From the NCBI GenBank assembly GCA_045641065.1, contig JAZUGF010000117.1:1-12873 (forward strand): a DNA stretch of 12,873 nt, in the 5' to 3' direction. Positions 6,196 to 12,851 of the stretch are shown piece after piece. A model generated the notes under the pieces. That model was given only the letters and a program-made list of their open reading frames with translations. It was not told where the DNA came from and did no database searches. Each line of letters opens with the position of its first letter. Within the stretch, counting starts at the first letter, position 1. Made by a program: the position numbers and the translations under genes. This stretch comes from UBA1723 sp045641065 (GTDB lineage Bacteria; Bacteroidota; Bacteroidia; Bacteroidales; Paludibacteraceae).

Positions 6196-8436
6196 TTACT
6201 TGGCAAACATCTTGCAGCCGTTAGTCTCGCTGTTCTCAATGATGAAGTGACGTGAGTTGATGAAGCCACCAGACTCTCCCACTCTATTGAACTTGAAATC
6301 CGATTGCAAAGTCGACGGTGTGATCTTATCCAACGCCCACTCGAAATCGTGACCATACTTCTGCATTGACTCACAGAAATACATCATCATGTCGTATCCA
6401 AGGATCGCATACATCGGATGTGTATTGCTTGGCTCTGCATTATAATATGTACGGTACTTTCTCAAGAATTTGATTGTCTCCTCACTCTTGAAATCAATGA
6501 AAAATGGAGATGTGAAATATGTATCATACTGGAACAACTCCTTGCTGATACTGTTGTAGTTCTGCCACTCGTTGAAACCAAATACTGCGATTTCAGTATC
6601 CTTAGCCTTCAACATATTGATAATAGGCAAAATCTGGTTCAATGCAACCTGGTTTGTAGTTACAGGGAAGATCAAATTCTTTTTCTTCTTCTCCACATTT
6701 TTCTTCAACTCAGTGAAGTTAGAGAAAACTACATCTTTGTGCTTAACTCCCATTGCATTCAAAGTGAACGACAATGTGTCAGCCCATACAGCCTTGTCGT
6801 TATACTTTGGATCTGAGAATGAAACAACTACGATATTATAGTCCTTGAAATTCTGTGCGATCTGCAAAGCAACGTCGGCTGCACTCTCATTCTGAGGAGC
6901 GTTAATCTGGAAAATGCTTGAATTATTCTTCACCTCATCTGATTTTGATGTGAAAGGAATAACAAGTTTAACATTGTATGCCAATGCAAAATCAGCCATA
7001 GTCTTGATCTGCGACTGATAAGCCGGACCGATGATGAAGTCCATACTCTTTAACTCGTTATATGAGACAAGTGTCTGAGCCTCTGCATCTGTCTTACCCG
7101 AATCATACACGTGAAGATTGATATTCAAACCATTCTTACGCAATGTATCGGTTGCAAGAAGCATACCATTATAGAATTCAATAAATTTTTCTGTATTAGC
7201 ATCTATCTTGCTTGTCTCTGTCACCTTAGCAAAATTCCAAGGCAATGCAAGAGCACACTCAATAGATGTCTTAGGTTCTGAATTGAACACTTTTCCAATT
7301 GTACTGATTGAGTCAGCTGTATTAGCCTCTTCTATCTCAGTCTGATTCATCGGAATTCTCAAAACACTACCTGTTTTCAATCCGTCAGTCAAACTTGGAT
7401 TAGCCTTGATCAAATCCTCCTGAGTGATCATATACATCTTGCTGATTCCGAAAATTGTCTCTTCTGCCTTTACAATATGAGTCTTGTAAGTAGGTGTCTG
7501 ATCCTTCTCTGGCTCAACAAATGAGTTGCTCTGGAATACTGGTGGCACGATAAGCATCTTGCCCTCCTGTAGTTCCTGATCAATACCTGGATTTCTTGAA
7601 ATCAATGCCTCCTGGCTGATTCCGTACTGTTTTGAAATGCTATAAACAGTCTCCCCTTTCTTTACGACATGTGTCTTAAGATCGCTCTTTTTAGAAGTGT
7701 TCTCAACAGGAGCTGCTGTATTAGCGTATGTAGGTGGGATAATAAGAATCTGACCGATCTTTACTCCCTCTTTAGCGTCTGGATTAAGTTTCACAATCTC
7801 ATCAGCAGCCACATTATGCTGCTTAGAGATGCTGAACAGAGTCTCACCTTTCTTCACCTCATGAGCTGTGAAGTTAGGACGTGAAGCAGGAGCAGCAGGA
7901 GTTGCGTTTGTAGTTGTTGCTGCTTTTGCTGGCTCAACAGGTTTGGTTACGACTGGTGCAGGAGCTGGTTTCACTTGTTCGTCGGCCTCTTTCTCAGCCT
8001 TGTTACGACGTGCTACAAGATCCTTCTTCTCAATTTCCTTCTTCTGAGGAATACGAATTTCAGTACCCTCGATCAAGCCCTTAGTCTTCAATGTAGGGTT
8101 AGCATCGTAAAGGTCATCATAAGTCAAACCGTATTTCTGCTTAAGAGAGAATAAAGTCTCACTCTTCTGCACCTTATGCATCACACCCTGAGTATTCTTC
8201 TTTGGGATAAGCAAATGCTCACCTTCCTTCAAACCATTCTTAGTCTGAGGGTTAGCTTCCTGTATCTCAGCCTGAGTGACACCGAATTTCTTAGAAATTG
8301 AATAAAATCCTTCACTCTTGGCTACCGAATATTCATAATATGGTTTGCCTCCTACGACCTTAGTTGGATATTCTCCAGCCAACATCATAGAGACAGACAA
8401 TGATGCAAGTATGCTCGCAAAAATTTTCCCAGTCAT
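6196..8436 (-). CDS. LysM peptidoglycan-binding protein with type I periplasmic-binding domain
   Basis: 746 residues from the ATG at 8436. An in-frame TTG at 8472 would lie upstream of the -7 box, so the ATG is preferred. A signal peptide (MTGKIFASILASLSVSMMLAG) is followed by five LysM repeats at about residues 34-78, 87-131, 191-235, 255-299 and 319-362. Each has a version of VKKGETLFSISKQ..NP..G..I..G..L.IP. A basic and Pro/Ala/Thr-rich linker (about 135-187) separates repeats 2 and 3. From about 392 to 730 lies a type I periplasmic-binding fold like leucine-binding proteins (FYNGMLLATDTL, MDFIIGPAYQSQ, VKLVIPFTSKSDE, IFQINAPQNESA). LysM binds N-acetylglucosamine-containing glycan such as peptidoglycan. 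The binding-protein half probably senses a ligand or partner, by analogy with the LpoA activator fold; this is inference. It heads an operon with the barrel gene. Confidence 0.93.
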   Translation of the reverse strand: MTGKIFASILASLSVSMMLAGEYPTKVVGGKPYYEYSVAKSEGFYSISKKFGVTQAEIQEANPQTKNGLKEGEHLLIPKKNTQGVMHKVQKSETLFSLKQKYGLTYDDLYDANPTLKTKGLIEGTEIRIPQKKEIEKKDLVARRNKAEKEADEQVKPAPAPVVTKPVEPAKAATTTNATPAAPASRPNFTAHEVKKGETLFSISKQHNVAADEIVKLNPDAKEGVKIGQILIIPPTYANTAAPVENTSKKSDLKTHVVKKGETVYSISKQYGISQEALISRNPGIDQELQEGKMLIVPPVFQSNSFVEPEKDQTPTYKTHIVKAEETIFGISKMYMITQEDLIKANPSLTDGLKTGSVLRIPMNQTEIEEANTADSISTIGKVFNSEPKTSIECALALPWNFAKVTETSKIDANTEKFIEFYNGMLLATDTLRKNGLNINLHVYDSGKTDAEAQTLVSYNELKSMDFIIGPAYQSQIKTMADFALAYNVKLVIPFTSKSDEVKNNSSIFQINAPQNESAADVALQIAQNFKDYNIVVVSFSDPKYNDKAVWADTLSFTLNAMGVKHKDVVFSNFTELKKNVEKKKKNLIFPVTTNQVALNQILPIINMLKAKDTEIAVFGFNEWQNYNSISKELFQYDTYFTSPFFIDFKSEETIKFLRKYRTYYNAEPSNTHPMYAILGYDMMMYFCESMQKYGHDFEWALDKITPSTLQSDFKFNRVGESGGFINSRHFIIENSETNGCKMFAK

Positions 8437-8460
8437 ATAAATATAGTTTATATATTTTCG

Positions 8461-8468
8461 CAAAAATA
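8461..8468 (-). promoter_or_regulatory. -7 box of the LysM/barrel operon promoter
   Basis: Read on the minus strand this is TATTTTTG, matching TAnnTTTG, 25 bases before the ATG at 8436. No clear -33 TTG is present at the usual distance. It supports the ATG at 8436 over the upstream TTG. Confidence 0.45.
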
Positions 8469-8472
8469 GCAA

Positions 8473-8812
8473 AAAGTTTTGAAAAAGTGAAAAGGTTAGC
8501 GGAAAATGCTAAGCAAGCAAATCTTGAAAAAAAATTAAAACTTTGAGTGTCTTCATACAATAATCTCGAACAATCCTCGTTATATGTGATGAAAAGCAAC
8601 TAAAAAGAATAGTTTATGGAGAAAATTTACACTTTTTGAAAGTGTTGTGTAAGTTAGTTTTTAAGATATCGAAACAAAGGATGCAATTTAGACGCGTCGA
8701 CATCTGTTTGTTTTATATTAGGGTAAACGTTTCGAGCACAGGCAATCTACACTTTCTGATTGCTAACTAAAAAAATAAGTCTGCATCGGATTGCTGCGGA
8801 CAGCGAAAAACT
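8473..8812 (+). other. Divergent intergenic region with a possible structured leader
   Basis: No gene is supported here. Toward the plus-strand lipoproteins I found no exact TAnnTTTG promoter. Small palindromes are present: a 7-bp stem with a 3-base loop at 8629-8645 (ACACTTT and AAAGTGT); GCAATC and GATTGC at 8742-8747 and 8758-8763; and GTCTGCA and TGCGGAC (one G-U pair) at 8779-8785 and 8795-8801, ending 11 bases before the start codon. The loop of the last hairpin contains another GATTGC that could compete for GCAATC. A 12-base near-repeat, TACACTTT(T/C)TGA, occurs at 8628 and 8748. Confidence 0.35.
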
Positions 8813-9709
8813 ATGGAAAAAATTCATTTTTTATTAGGCATGCTTGCTATGAGCGCAGGTATGTTCACGTCGTGCGACGACGATATTGAGAACGATGGAG
8901 CGTCTGACAACCAGTCTGAAAATGTAAACAAAAAGCAGAAGCACCTTGTGGCAAGATTCAATATCGACCATAACGGAAACAACTACGCTTCTTACATTTA
9001 CAATGCTGATGGCAAAATGGCAGACAAATCAGATCAGGAGTCTTACGTGGAGAATACATTCGCACAAGAAAGAGAATACTTCCCTACAGAAGGAAACATT
9101 TTCAACTATTCTGTCATTGGCAAAGCGTCCTTGTTTACGTTTTCCACAAACTTCAATTCTGATGGAACAATTGTGAAAGAAGAGCAAAAACTTTATTTGA
9201 AAGACACTTTGAATTCAGGAGCCACATTTGTTTACAATTATGATGTGGACAACCATCTTGTTTCATCTTTCAAATTTGATTATTTGACAGGTGTGAAAAA
9301 TGAAGACTACATGTGTGAATGGACTTGGATTAATGGAGACGTAGCAACCTTCAATAAAAGGGACAAAGATAGTATCTCTTATTCTTATAAAGATAGTGTC
9401 TTAATTAGTAACGTCACATGGTCTTACAAATACACAAACGACGAATACCCTACTCCAATTAATAATGAAACTGATATCTCATTCTTTTGCCACAACGACA
9501 AAATGATAGGATATTGTAATAGATATGGAGCGGTTAGTAAACACTTGCCTGTTTTCATAATTAATGAAGACACAAACTATGGAGAAAGAATATCTTGGAC
9601 CTTTGATAACGACGGTTATCCAATCAAGGCCGAGCTATATTGGGCTGACGCTATCGGAAACTATCTTAACGACAAACCCTTTGAAACCATAAATTTCGTT
9701 TGGGAATAA
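8813..9709 (+). CDS. Putative surface lipoprotein, first of a tandem pair
   Basis: 298 residues. A lipoprotein signal peptide ends in GMFTSC, with the lipidated C21 followed by DDDIEND. A cluster of acidic residues just after the cysteine is the known export signal that carries Bacteroidota lipoproteins to the outer face of the outer membrane. The mature part has beta-rich segments resembling YD repeats: YNADGKMAD, FNSDGTIVKE, YDVDNHLVS, WINGDVATF, FDNDGYPIKAE. This resembles the DUF4595-type lipoproteins of Bacteroidota, whose function is unknown; I am not certain of the assignment. It lies 21 bases upstream of a paralogue and shares its first ~80 bases and last 23 bases almost exactly, while the middle is only moderately similar. 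The two are probably co-transcribed and end at a common terminator. Confidence 0.82.
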   Translation: MEKIHFLLGMLAMSAGMFTSCDDDIENDGASDNQSENVNKKQKHLVARFNIDHNGNNYASYIYNADGKMADKSDQESYVENTFAQEREYFPTEGNIFNYSVIGKASLFTFSTNFNSDGTIVKEEQKLYLKDTLNSGATFVYNYDVDNHLVSSFKFDYLTGVKNEDYMCEWTWINGDVATFNKRDKDSISYSYKDSVLISNVTWSYKYTNDEYPTPINNETDISFFCHNDKMIGYCNRYGAVSKHLPVFIINEDTNYGERISWTFDNDGYPIKAELYWADAIGNYLNDKPFETINFVWE

Positions 9710-9730
9710 TTCTTTTTAATTCGTAAAACT

Positions 9731-10540
9731 ATGGAAAAAATTCATTTATTATTAGGCATGCTTGCTATGTGTGCAGGTATGTTCACGTCGTGCGACGATA
9801 TTGAGAATGAGGACAATGGGCTAGTTGAAAATGTCACAAAACAGAAGAAACTTCTTGTGGCAACCAAACAAGTTTTGTGTTATGATAACAACCGAATTGT
9901 AGAATATAAGTGTAAATATGACGCCAATGGCAAATTGGTCGACAGATATTCTCAAGAGTCAGACACTATCGATGGTACGTTGTTCGACCATACATATTTA
10001 TTATCATCAGGTGAGATTATTTCTTCAACTACAGAATTCAATCCTGATGGTTCTATAGGAAGCACCACCACAACATCCACTAGAGATACATTTACAAGTG
10101 TTTCCAATAAGATTTTCATATATGACGAAAATCGTCATCTTGTTTCTGAATCTTTGTACAATGTACTAACGGGTGAACCTTATGAAAATCATATGTACCA
10201 ATGGGTTTGGGAAGATGGCAACATCGTTAAGTTTATTCAACCTATATCTCAAGGTAAAAGTACAGGAGAATGGTTGTATGAATACACAAATGATGAAGTC
10301 ACTACCCCTTTGGAAAACAAGACTGATATTCTATTTTTTGGTTACGGTGGCAATTTGACTTACATTAACAGATATGGTGTTGCAGGCAAAAATCTTCCCG
10401 TAGCTATGATCAATGGTACGTCTGGCACTCGACAAAGTATTGATTGGACTTTAGACAAAGATGGATATCCGATCAAAATGGAAGTCAAATGGGCAAATAG
10501 TAATGATATGATTGTCACAATGGATTTCGTTTGGGAATAA
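9731..10540 (+). CDS. Putative surface lipoprotein, second of a tandem pair
   Basis: 269 residues. The signal peptide is nearly the same as in the upstream paralogue (MEKIHLLLGMLAM, lipobox FTSC at C21) and is followed by DDIENED, again an acidic surface-export signal. The mature region has matching repeat-like segments: YDANGKLVD, FNPDGSIGS, YDENRHLVS, WEDGNIVKF, then YTNDEVTTPLENKTDI, INRYGVAGKNLPV and LDKDGYPIKME. It is about 29 residues shorter than its neighbour, with gaps in the central part and before the final FVWE. The segment between the signal peptide and the first repeat has diverged most. Two related surface proteins in one operon may bind different ligands. No catalytic motif is visible and I do not assign a function. 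Confidence 0.82.
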   Translation: MEKIHLLLGMLAMCAGMFTSCDDIENEDNGLVENVTKQKKLLVATKQVLCYDNNRIVEYKCKYDANGKLVDRYSQESDTIDGTLFDHTYLLSSGEIISSTTEFNPDGSIGSTTTTSTRDTFTSVSNKIFIYDENRHLVSESLYNVLTGEPYENHMYQWVWEDGNIVKFIQPISQGKSTGEWLYEYTNDEVTTPLENKTDILFFGYGGNLTYINRYGVAGKNLPVAMINGTSGTRQSIDWTLDKDGYPIKMEVKWANSNDMIVTMDFVWE

Positions 10541-10558
10541 TTCTTTCCCAAAAAAATC

Positions 10559-10599
10559 AATAATGGCGACGGAAATCATCCCCGTCGCCATTATTTTTT
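10559..10599 (+). terminator. Strong intrinsic terminator after the lipoprotein pair
   Basis: A perfect 14-bp stem (10559-10572 with 10582-10595; core TGGCGACGG and CCGTCGCCA) has a 9-base loop and is followed by T6. It begins 18 bases after the stop codon. A run of seven A upstream (10550-10556) would let it also work on the minus strand. Confidence 0.92.
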
Positions 10600-10676
10600 C
10601 AAACACTTAATTCTTTACTAAATGTCACGCTGCCCACATCATATACCTGATATTTGTCAATCGTGATTCTTATCTA

Positions 10677-10793
10677 TTACTTAAATATCTTACATACACT
10701 ATTCCATATAGCACCAAGGATTATGGAAATGACTAAAATTAATACACATAAACCATTAGAACAAAGTGAAGTAGCAAATGTTGAGTGATTCAT
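10677..10793 (-). CDS. Possible tiny membrane protein ORF overlapping the previous one
   Basis: 38 codons from an ATG at 10793. After MNHSTFATSLCSNG comes a clear hydrophobic helix (LCVLILVISIILGAIW) and a short basic tail (CKIFK), typical of a single-pass small protein. It overlaps the 10756-10842 ORF by 38 bases in the +1 frame. If one base were skipped between about 10778 and 10802, the two would join into a protein of about 55 residues with a soluble acidic head and one membrane segment. No promoter or terminator is evident. Confidence 0.3.
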   Translation of the reverse strand: MNHSTFATSLCSNGLCVLILVISIILGAIWNSVCKIFK

Positions 10794-10842
10794 CTTTCAC
10801 ATCAATCGGATGTTTATCATATTCAATCAAATCATTCGCCAT
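10756..10842 (-). CDS. Possible tiny ORF downstream of the CotH gene
   Basis: 28 codons from an ATG at 10842: MANDLIEYDKHPIDVKDESL, then NICYFTLF. It begins 28 bases after the CotH stop on the same strand, so it could be co-transcribed. The peptide is acidic at its start. It overlaps in another frame with a second tiny ORF that encodes a hydrophobic segment. Together they could be a small membrane protein split by a one-base frameshift, or simply chance ORFs. No homologue is recognised. Confidence 0.25.
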   Translation of the reverse strand: MANDLIEYDKHPIDVKDESLNICYFTLF

Positions 10843-10870
10843 AATTTATTAGTTGTCCTAATCATTTGTT

Positions 10871-12190
10871 TTATTCCTGAGGCGGTGAACTTGTCAACTC
10901 AGAGACACTTTTCTTTATAGATTCGACATTTTCATTCAACCAATCTTTTCTTTCACTAAACCATGTCTTCAAATTCTCAATCTCATCGTCAACATTATAA
11001 GAAGAATAGCGATCCTCGTCTTCCACTGGATCATACCATTTTTCAACCATATAGCGACGCGAAAGAGTTATGTCTTTTGCTGTAGGCGAATTTTTCAAAG
11101 ACGTTAGGAAATCCATTATCTCAGTGAATATTTTGTCTTTATATGCAGTCCAAATCTTATGATACTGCTCAACAAAATATGGATTTGAATTAGTGAACAA
11201 ATATGGATAATAGAAGATTCTGTCATCGTGAATTCTAGACAACGAACCTTTGTTTTCCAAGTTGAAAGCACTGTCAAAATCCCATGGAGTCGCCATCTTA
11301 ACCTTTGATTTGCAATCGTTTACTGTAAGAAACATATTACTACCACCAGAATCAAAAGTGCCGATGATATCATGTAGGAGAATCCATTTTACAAAGCTCT
11401 CCACATCTATACGTTCTTTATATGTGCCAGCAAGAATAGATTCCTCTACCCTATTCATTATCAATGACAAAGAATCCACTTGAGCTTTAGTTACCTTGTC
11501 GGAATCTGGATACTTGAAAGTGAATTTATACTTGTTTGGAATCGCTTCTGCATCAGCGACAATAGAATCATTCCACCAGTATGGATCGTTCTCAAACAAG
11601 AAACCATCCTTGCTGATATTTACTCGGCAGTTGACGTTACGCTTGATAGACTCAGAAAGGATATACAGACCTTGAAAATCATCGTTGAGGAAGAAGTTAA
11701 CGTATTTACACTCCGGATGCCATCCAAAATCCAATAGATCCAAAACCTTGTTAGCGACGACTGGATTATAATAATAGTAATTCATCAACACCCAATTCTT
11801 GTCGAAATAAGTGCTATCCCCACGAGTGAGCAAATCTGCTTTTTTCTGCAATTTTAGTTTGTATGGTTTCATTGGACGGTAGAATCCACTTGTATTACCA
11901 CGGATCTTTATGGTTAAGCCACTTGTATCTTTTTTGTACTCTCCACTATTATACAAAGTATCATTCCCCAACACAATAAGCATACTGGCATGCACTTTTG
12001 TTTGGTTGGAAGTAGTAACGCCATCGCAACCAGCAGGAGCCTCAACAAAATCGCAAGTTGGAAGCTCATCATTAACTGTCTTTACAACCATAACAGGGAT
12101 GTTGAGGTTACGTAGTTCCTCAACACTGACCGCCTGCACAGATACGAACCCCATGATAAGCGTAATTAGTATAGTCGTAAATCTTAACAT
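10871..12190 (-). CDS. Secreted CotH kinase family protein
   Basis: 439 residues from an ATG at 12190. A signal peptide (about 1-20, LRFTTILITLIMGFVSVQA) predicts export. The CotH-kinase fold follows in order: IKIRGNTS (95-101) with KPYKLKLQKK (108-117) as the nucleotide-binding start, KNWVLMNYYY (131-140), NDDFQGLYILSES (169-181), LHDIIGTFDSGGSNMF (272-287) and TPWDFDSAF (301-309). The last of these carries the acidic metal-binding residues of the family. CotH of Bacillus spores is an atypical protein kinase that phosphorylates coat proteins. Bacteroidota members are exported and their substrates are mostly unknown, so kinase activity here is inferred from conserved motifs. The C-terminus (about 370-439) is charged and helical. 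I saw no promoter upstream in 12191-12390 with a full consensus. Confidence 0.9.
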   Translation of the reverse strand: MLRFTTILITLIMGFVSVQAVSVEELRNLNIPVMVVKTVNDELPTCDFVEAPAGCDGVTTSNQTKVHASMLIVLGNDTLYNSGEYKKDTSGLTIKIRGNTSGFYRPMKPYKLKLQKKADLLTRGDSTYFDKNWVLMNYYYYNPVVANKVLDLLDFGWHPECKYVNFFLNDDFQGLYILSESIKRNVNCRVNISKDGFLFENDPYWWNDSIVADAEAIPNKYKFTFKYPDSDKVTKAQVDSLSLIMNRVEESILAGTYKERIDVESFVKWILLHDIIGTFDSGGSNMFLTVNDCKSKVKMATPWDFDSAFNLENKGSLSRIHDDRIFYYPYLFTNSNPYFVEQYHKIWTAYKDKIFTEIMDFLTSLKNSPTAKDITLSRRYMVEKWYDPVEDEDRYSSYNVDDEIENLKTWFSERKDWLNENVESIKKSVSELTSSPPQE

Positions 12191-12390
12191 ATATGTTTGT
12201 TCCTATTGATAAATAATCACCTTGTAAAAATATATTATTTTTAGCAATAAATAGTAAATATGAAGGAGATTATGACTGACGATAATATATTCGTTCGCAT
12301 TGAACAGAATACATCATCAACATTACATTTTTATAAAAAATTATCAATCAACGTTTTTTGCACTTTTTCAAAAAAAATATCGTTTTTCTA

Positions 12391-12420
12391 TTGCCACATC
12401 AAAAAATAGCACTACCTTTG
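12391..12420 (+). promoter_or_regulatory. tRNA-Pro promoter
   Basis: TTG at 12391-12393, exactly 19 bases, then TACCTTTG at 12413-12420, a textbook Bacteroidota TTG-N19-TAnnTTTG promoter. The mature tRNA begins 26 bases further on. Confidence 0.8.
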
Positions 12421-12446
12421 CAAACGCAAATGAGAAATATTGCAAT

Positions 12447-12521
12447 CGAGATGTAGCGCAGTCCGGTTAGCGCATCTGGTTTGGGACCAGAGGGTCGGGG
12501 GTTCGAATCCCTTCATCTCGA
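12447..12521 (+). tRNA. tRNA-Pro (anticodon UGG)
   Basis: 75 nt, cloverleaf complete: acceptor stem CGAGATG with CATCTCG and discriminator A; D stem GCGC/GCGC; anticodon stem TCTGG/CCAGA around loop TTTGGGA, giving anticodon TGG; T arm GGGGG-TTCGAAT-CCCTT with two G-U pairs. The 3' CCA is not encoded. The body closely resembles proline tRNAs of other bacteria. It is a single gene with its own promoter and terminator. Confidence 0.97.
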
Positions 12522-12524
12522 CTT

Positions 12525-12556
12525 AAAGGAGAATCAATTTTGGTTCTCCTTTTTTT
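12525..12556 (+). terminator. Terminator of tRNA-Pro
   Basis: A 9-bp stem AAAGGAGAA (12525-12533) with TTCTCCTTT (12544-12552) and a 10-base loop, running into seven T (12550-12556). It starts 3 bases after the tRNA. Confidence 0.88.
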
Positions 12557-12682
12557 GTGTTTATACAATTTTGATTATTGGGGACACTACCCCACTTCCT
12601 CCACAAGGTTGGCTTTAACGGAATGGATCACCACTGCCTCAACGTTGACACAAGCACCCCCATAGGGCCGTTAGGTCCTAAG

Positions 12683-12750
12683 TCTTCGATGGTATCCGAT
12701 TCCAAAATGAAACCGCATGGTTTCGTTTTGGTGTCGGGTGTCGTTGGGGA
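12683..12750 (+). ncRNA. Candidate structured RNA: 32-position G-U-rich hairpin
   Basis: Positions 12683-12714 pair with 12719-12750 around the loop GCAU (12715-12718). There are 22 Watson-Crick pairs, nine G-U pairs and a single U-U mismatch (12701/12732), with no bulges. On the minus strand the nine wobbles would become A-C mismatches, so the fold favours a plus-strand RNA. The flanking sequence from about 12575 to 12775 is richer in G+C than its surroundings and holds smaller pairing segments: GTTAG 12670-12674 with CTAAC 12769-12773, and TGGGG with CCCCA near 12580-12594. I see no promoter of its own; it lies beyond the tRNA terminator, so it might be expressed by read-through or not at all. 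It does not match tmRNA, RNase P RNA, SRP RNA or a group II intron domain V that I can recognise. It could be part of a repeat family. Confidence 0.45.
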
Positions 12751-12826
12751 AGTTTTCAAACCTGCCCGCTAACATAATGACTAGTCCTAAATAACCGTTA
12801 CAGATTTTTACTTAGTTTTATTAGGA

Positions 12827-12834
12827 CAAAGTTA
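12827..12834 (-). promoter_or_regulatory. Isolated -7-like box
   Basis: Read on the minus strand this is TAACTTTG, matching TAnnTTTG, but there is no -33 TTG at the right spacing. It points toward the hairpin region. Weak on its own. Confidence 0.2.
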
Positions 12835-12851
12835 AAACTTTTTAGAAGATC

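Larger units (their letters stand above)
8807..10546 (+). repeat. Tandem duplication with highly conserved outer ends
   Basis: The first copy starts near 8807 and the second near 9725. About 80 bases spanning the start codon, signal peptide and lipobox differ by three substitutions and one 3-base indel. The last 23 bases across the stop codon (9693-9715 and 10524-10546) are identical. Between these ends the copies have drifted much further apart. Confidence 0.7.

Noticed and set aside
8617..8640. Seven-codon leader peptide (MEKIYTF)
   Set aside because: It resembles the MEKI start of the lipoproteins and abuts a small hairpin, but it is too short and the hairpin lacks a T-tract; probably coincidence.
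12260..12409. 49-codon plus-strand ORF before the tRNA
   Set aside because: AT-rich low-information peptide that runs over the tRNA promoter; no family or promoter. Likely chance.
12578..12772. 64-codon plus-strand frame over the hairpin region
   Set aside because: It begins with TTG, has no promoter, and its sequence spans the 32-position hairpin, whose pairing explains the composition. No recognised domain. A real small protein is not fully excluded.
12670..12773. Integron attC site
   Set aside because: GTTAG and CTAAC flank the hairpin but in the opposite order to attC core sites (AAC left, GTT right), and no integron integrase or cassette is present.
12672..12775. 34-codon minus-strand ORF (MLAGRFENFPNDTR...)
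   Set aside because: Antisense to the hairpin, short, no recognised family; only an isolated -7 box upstream.
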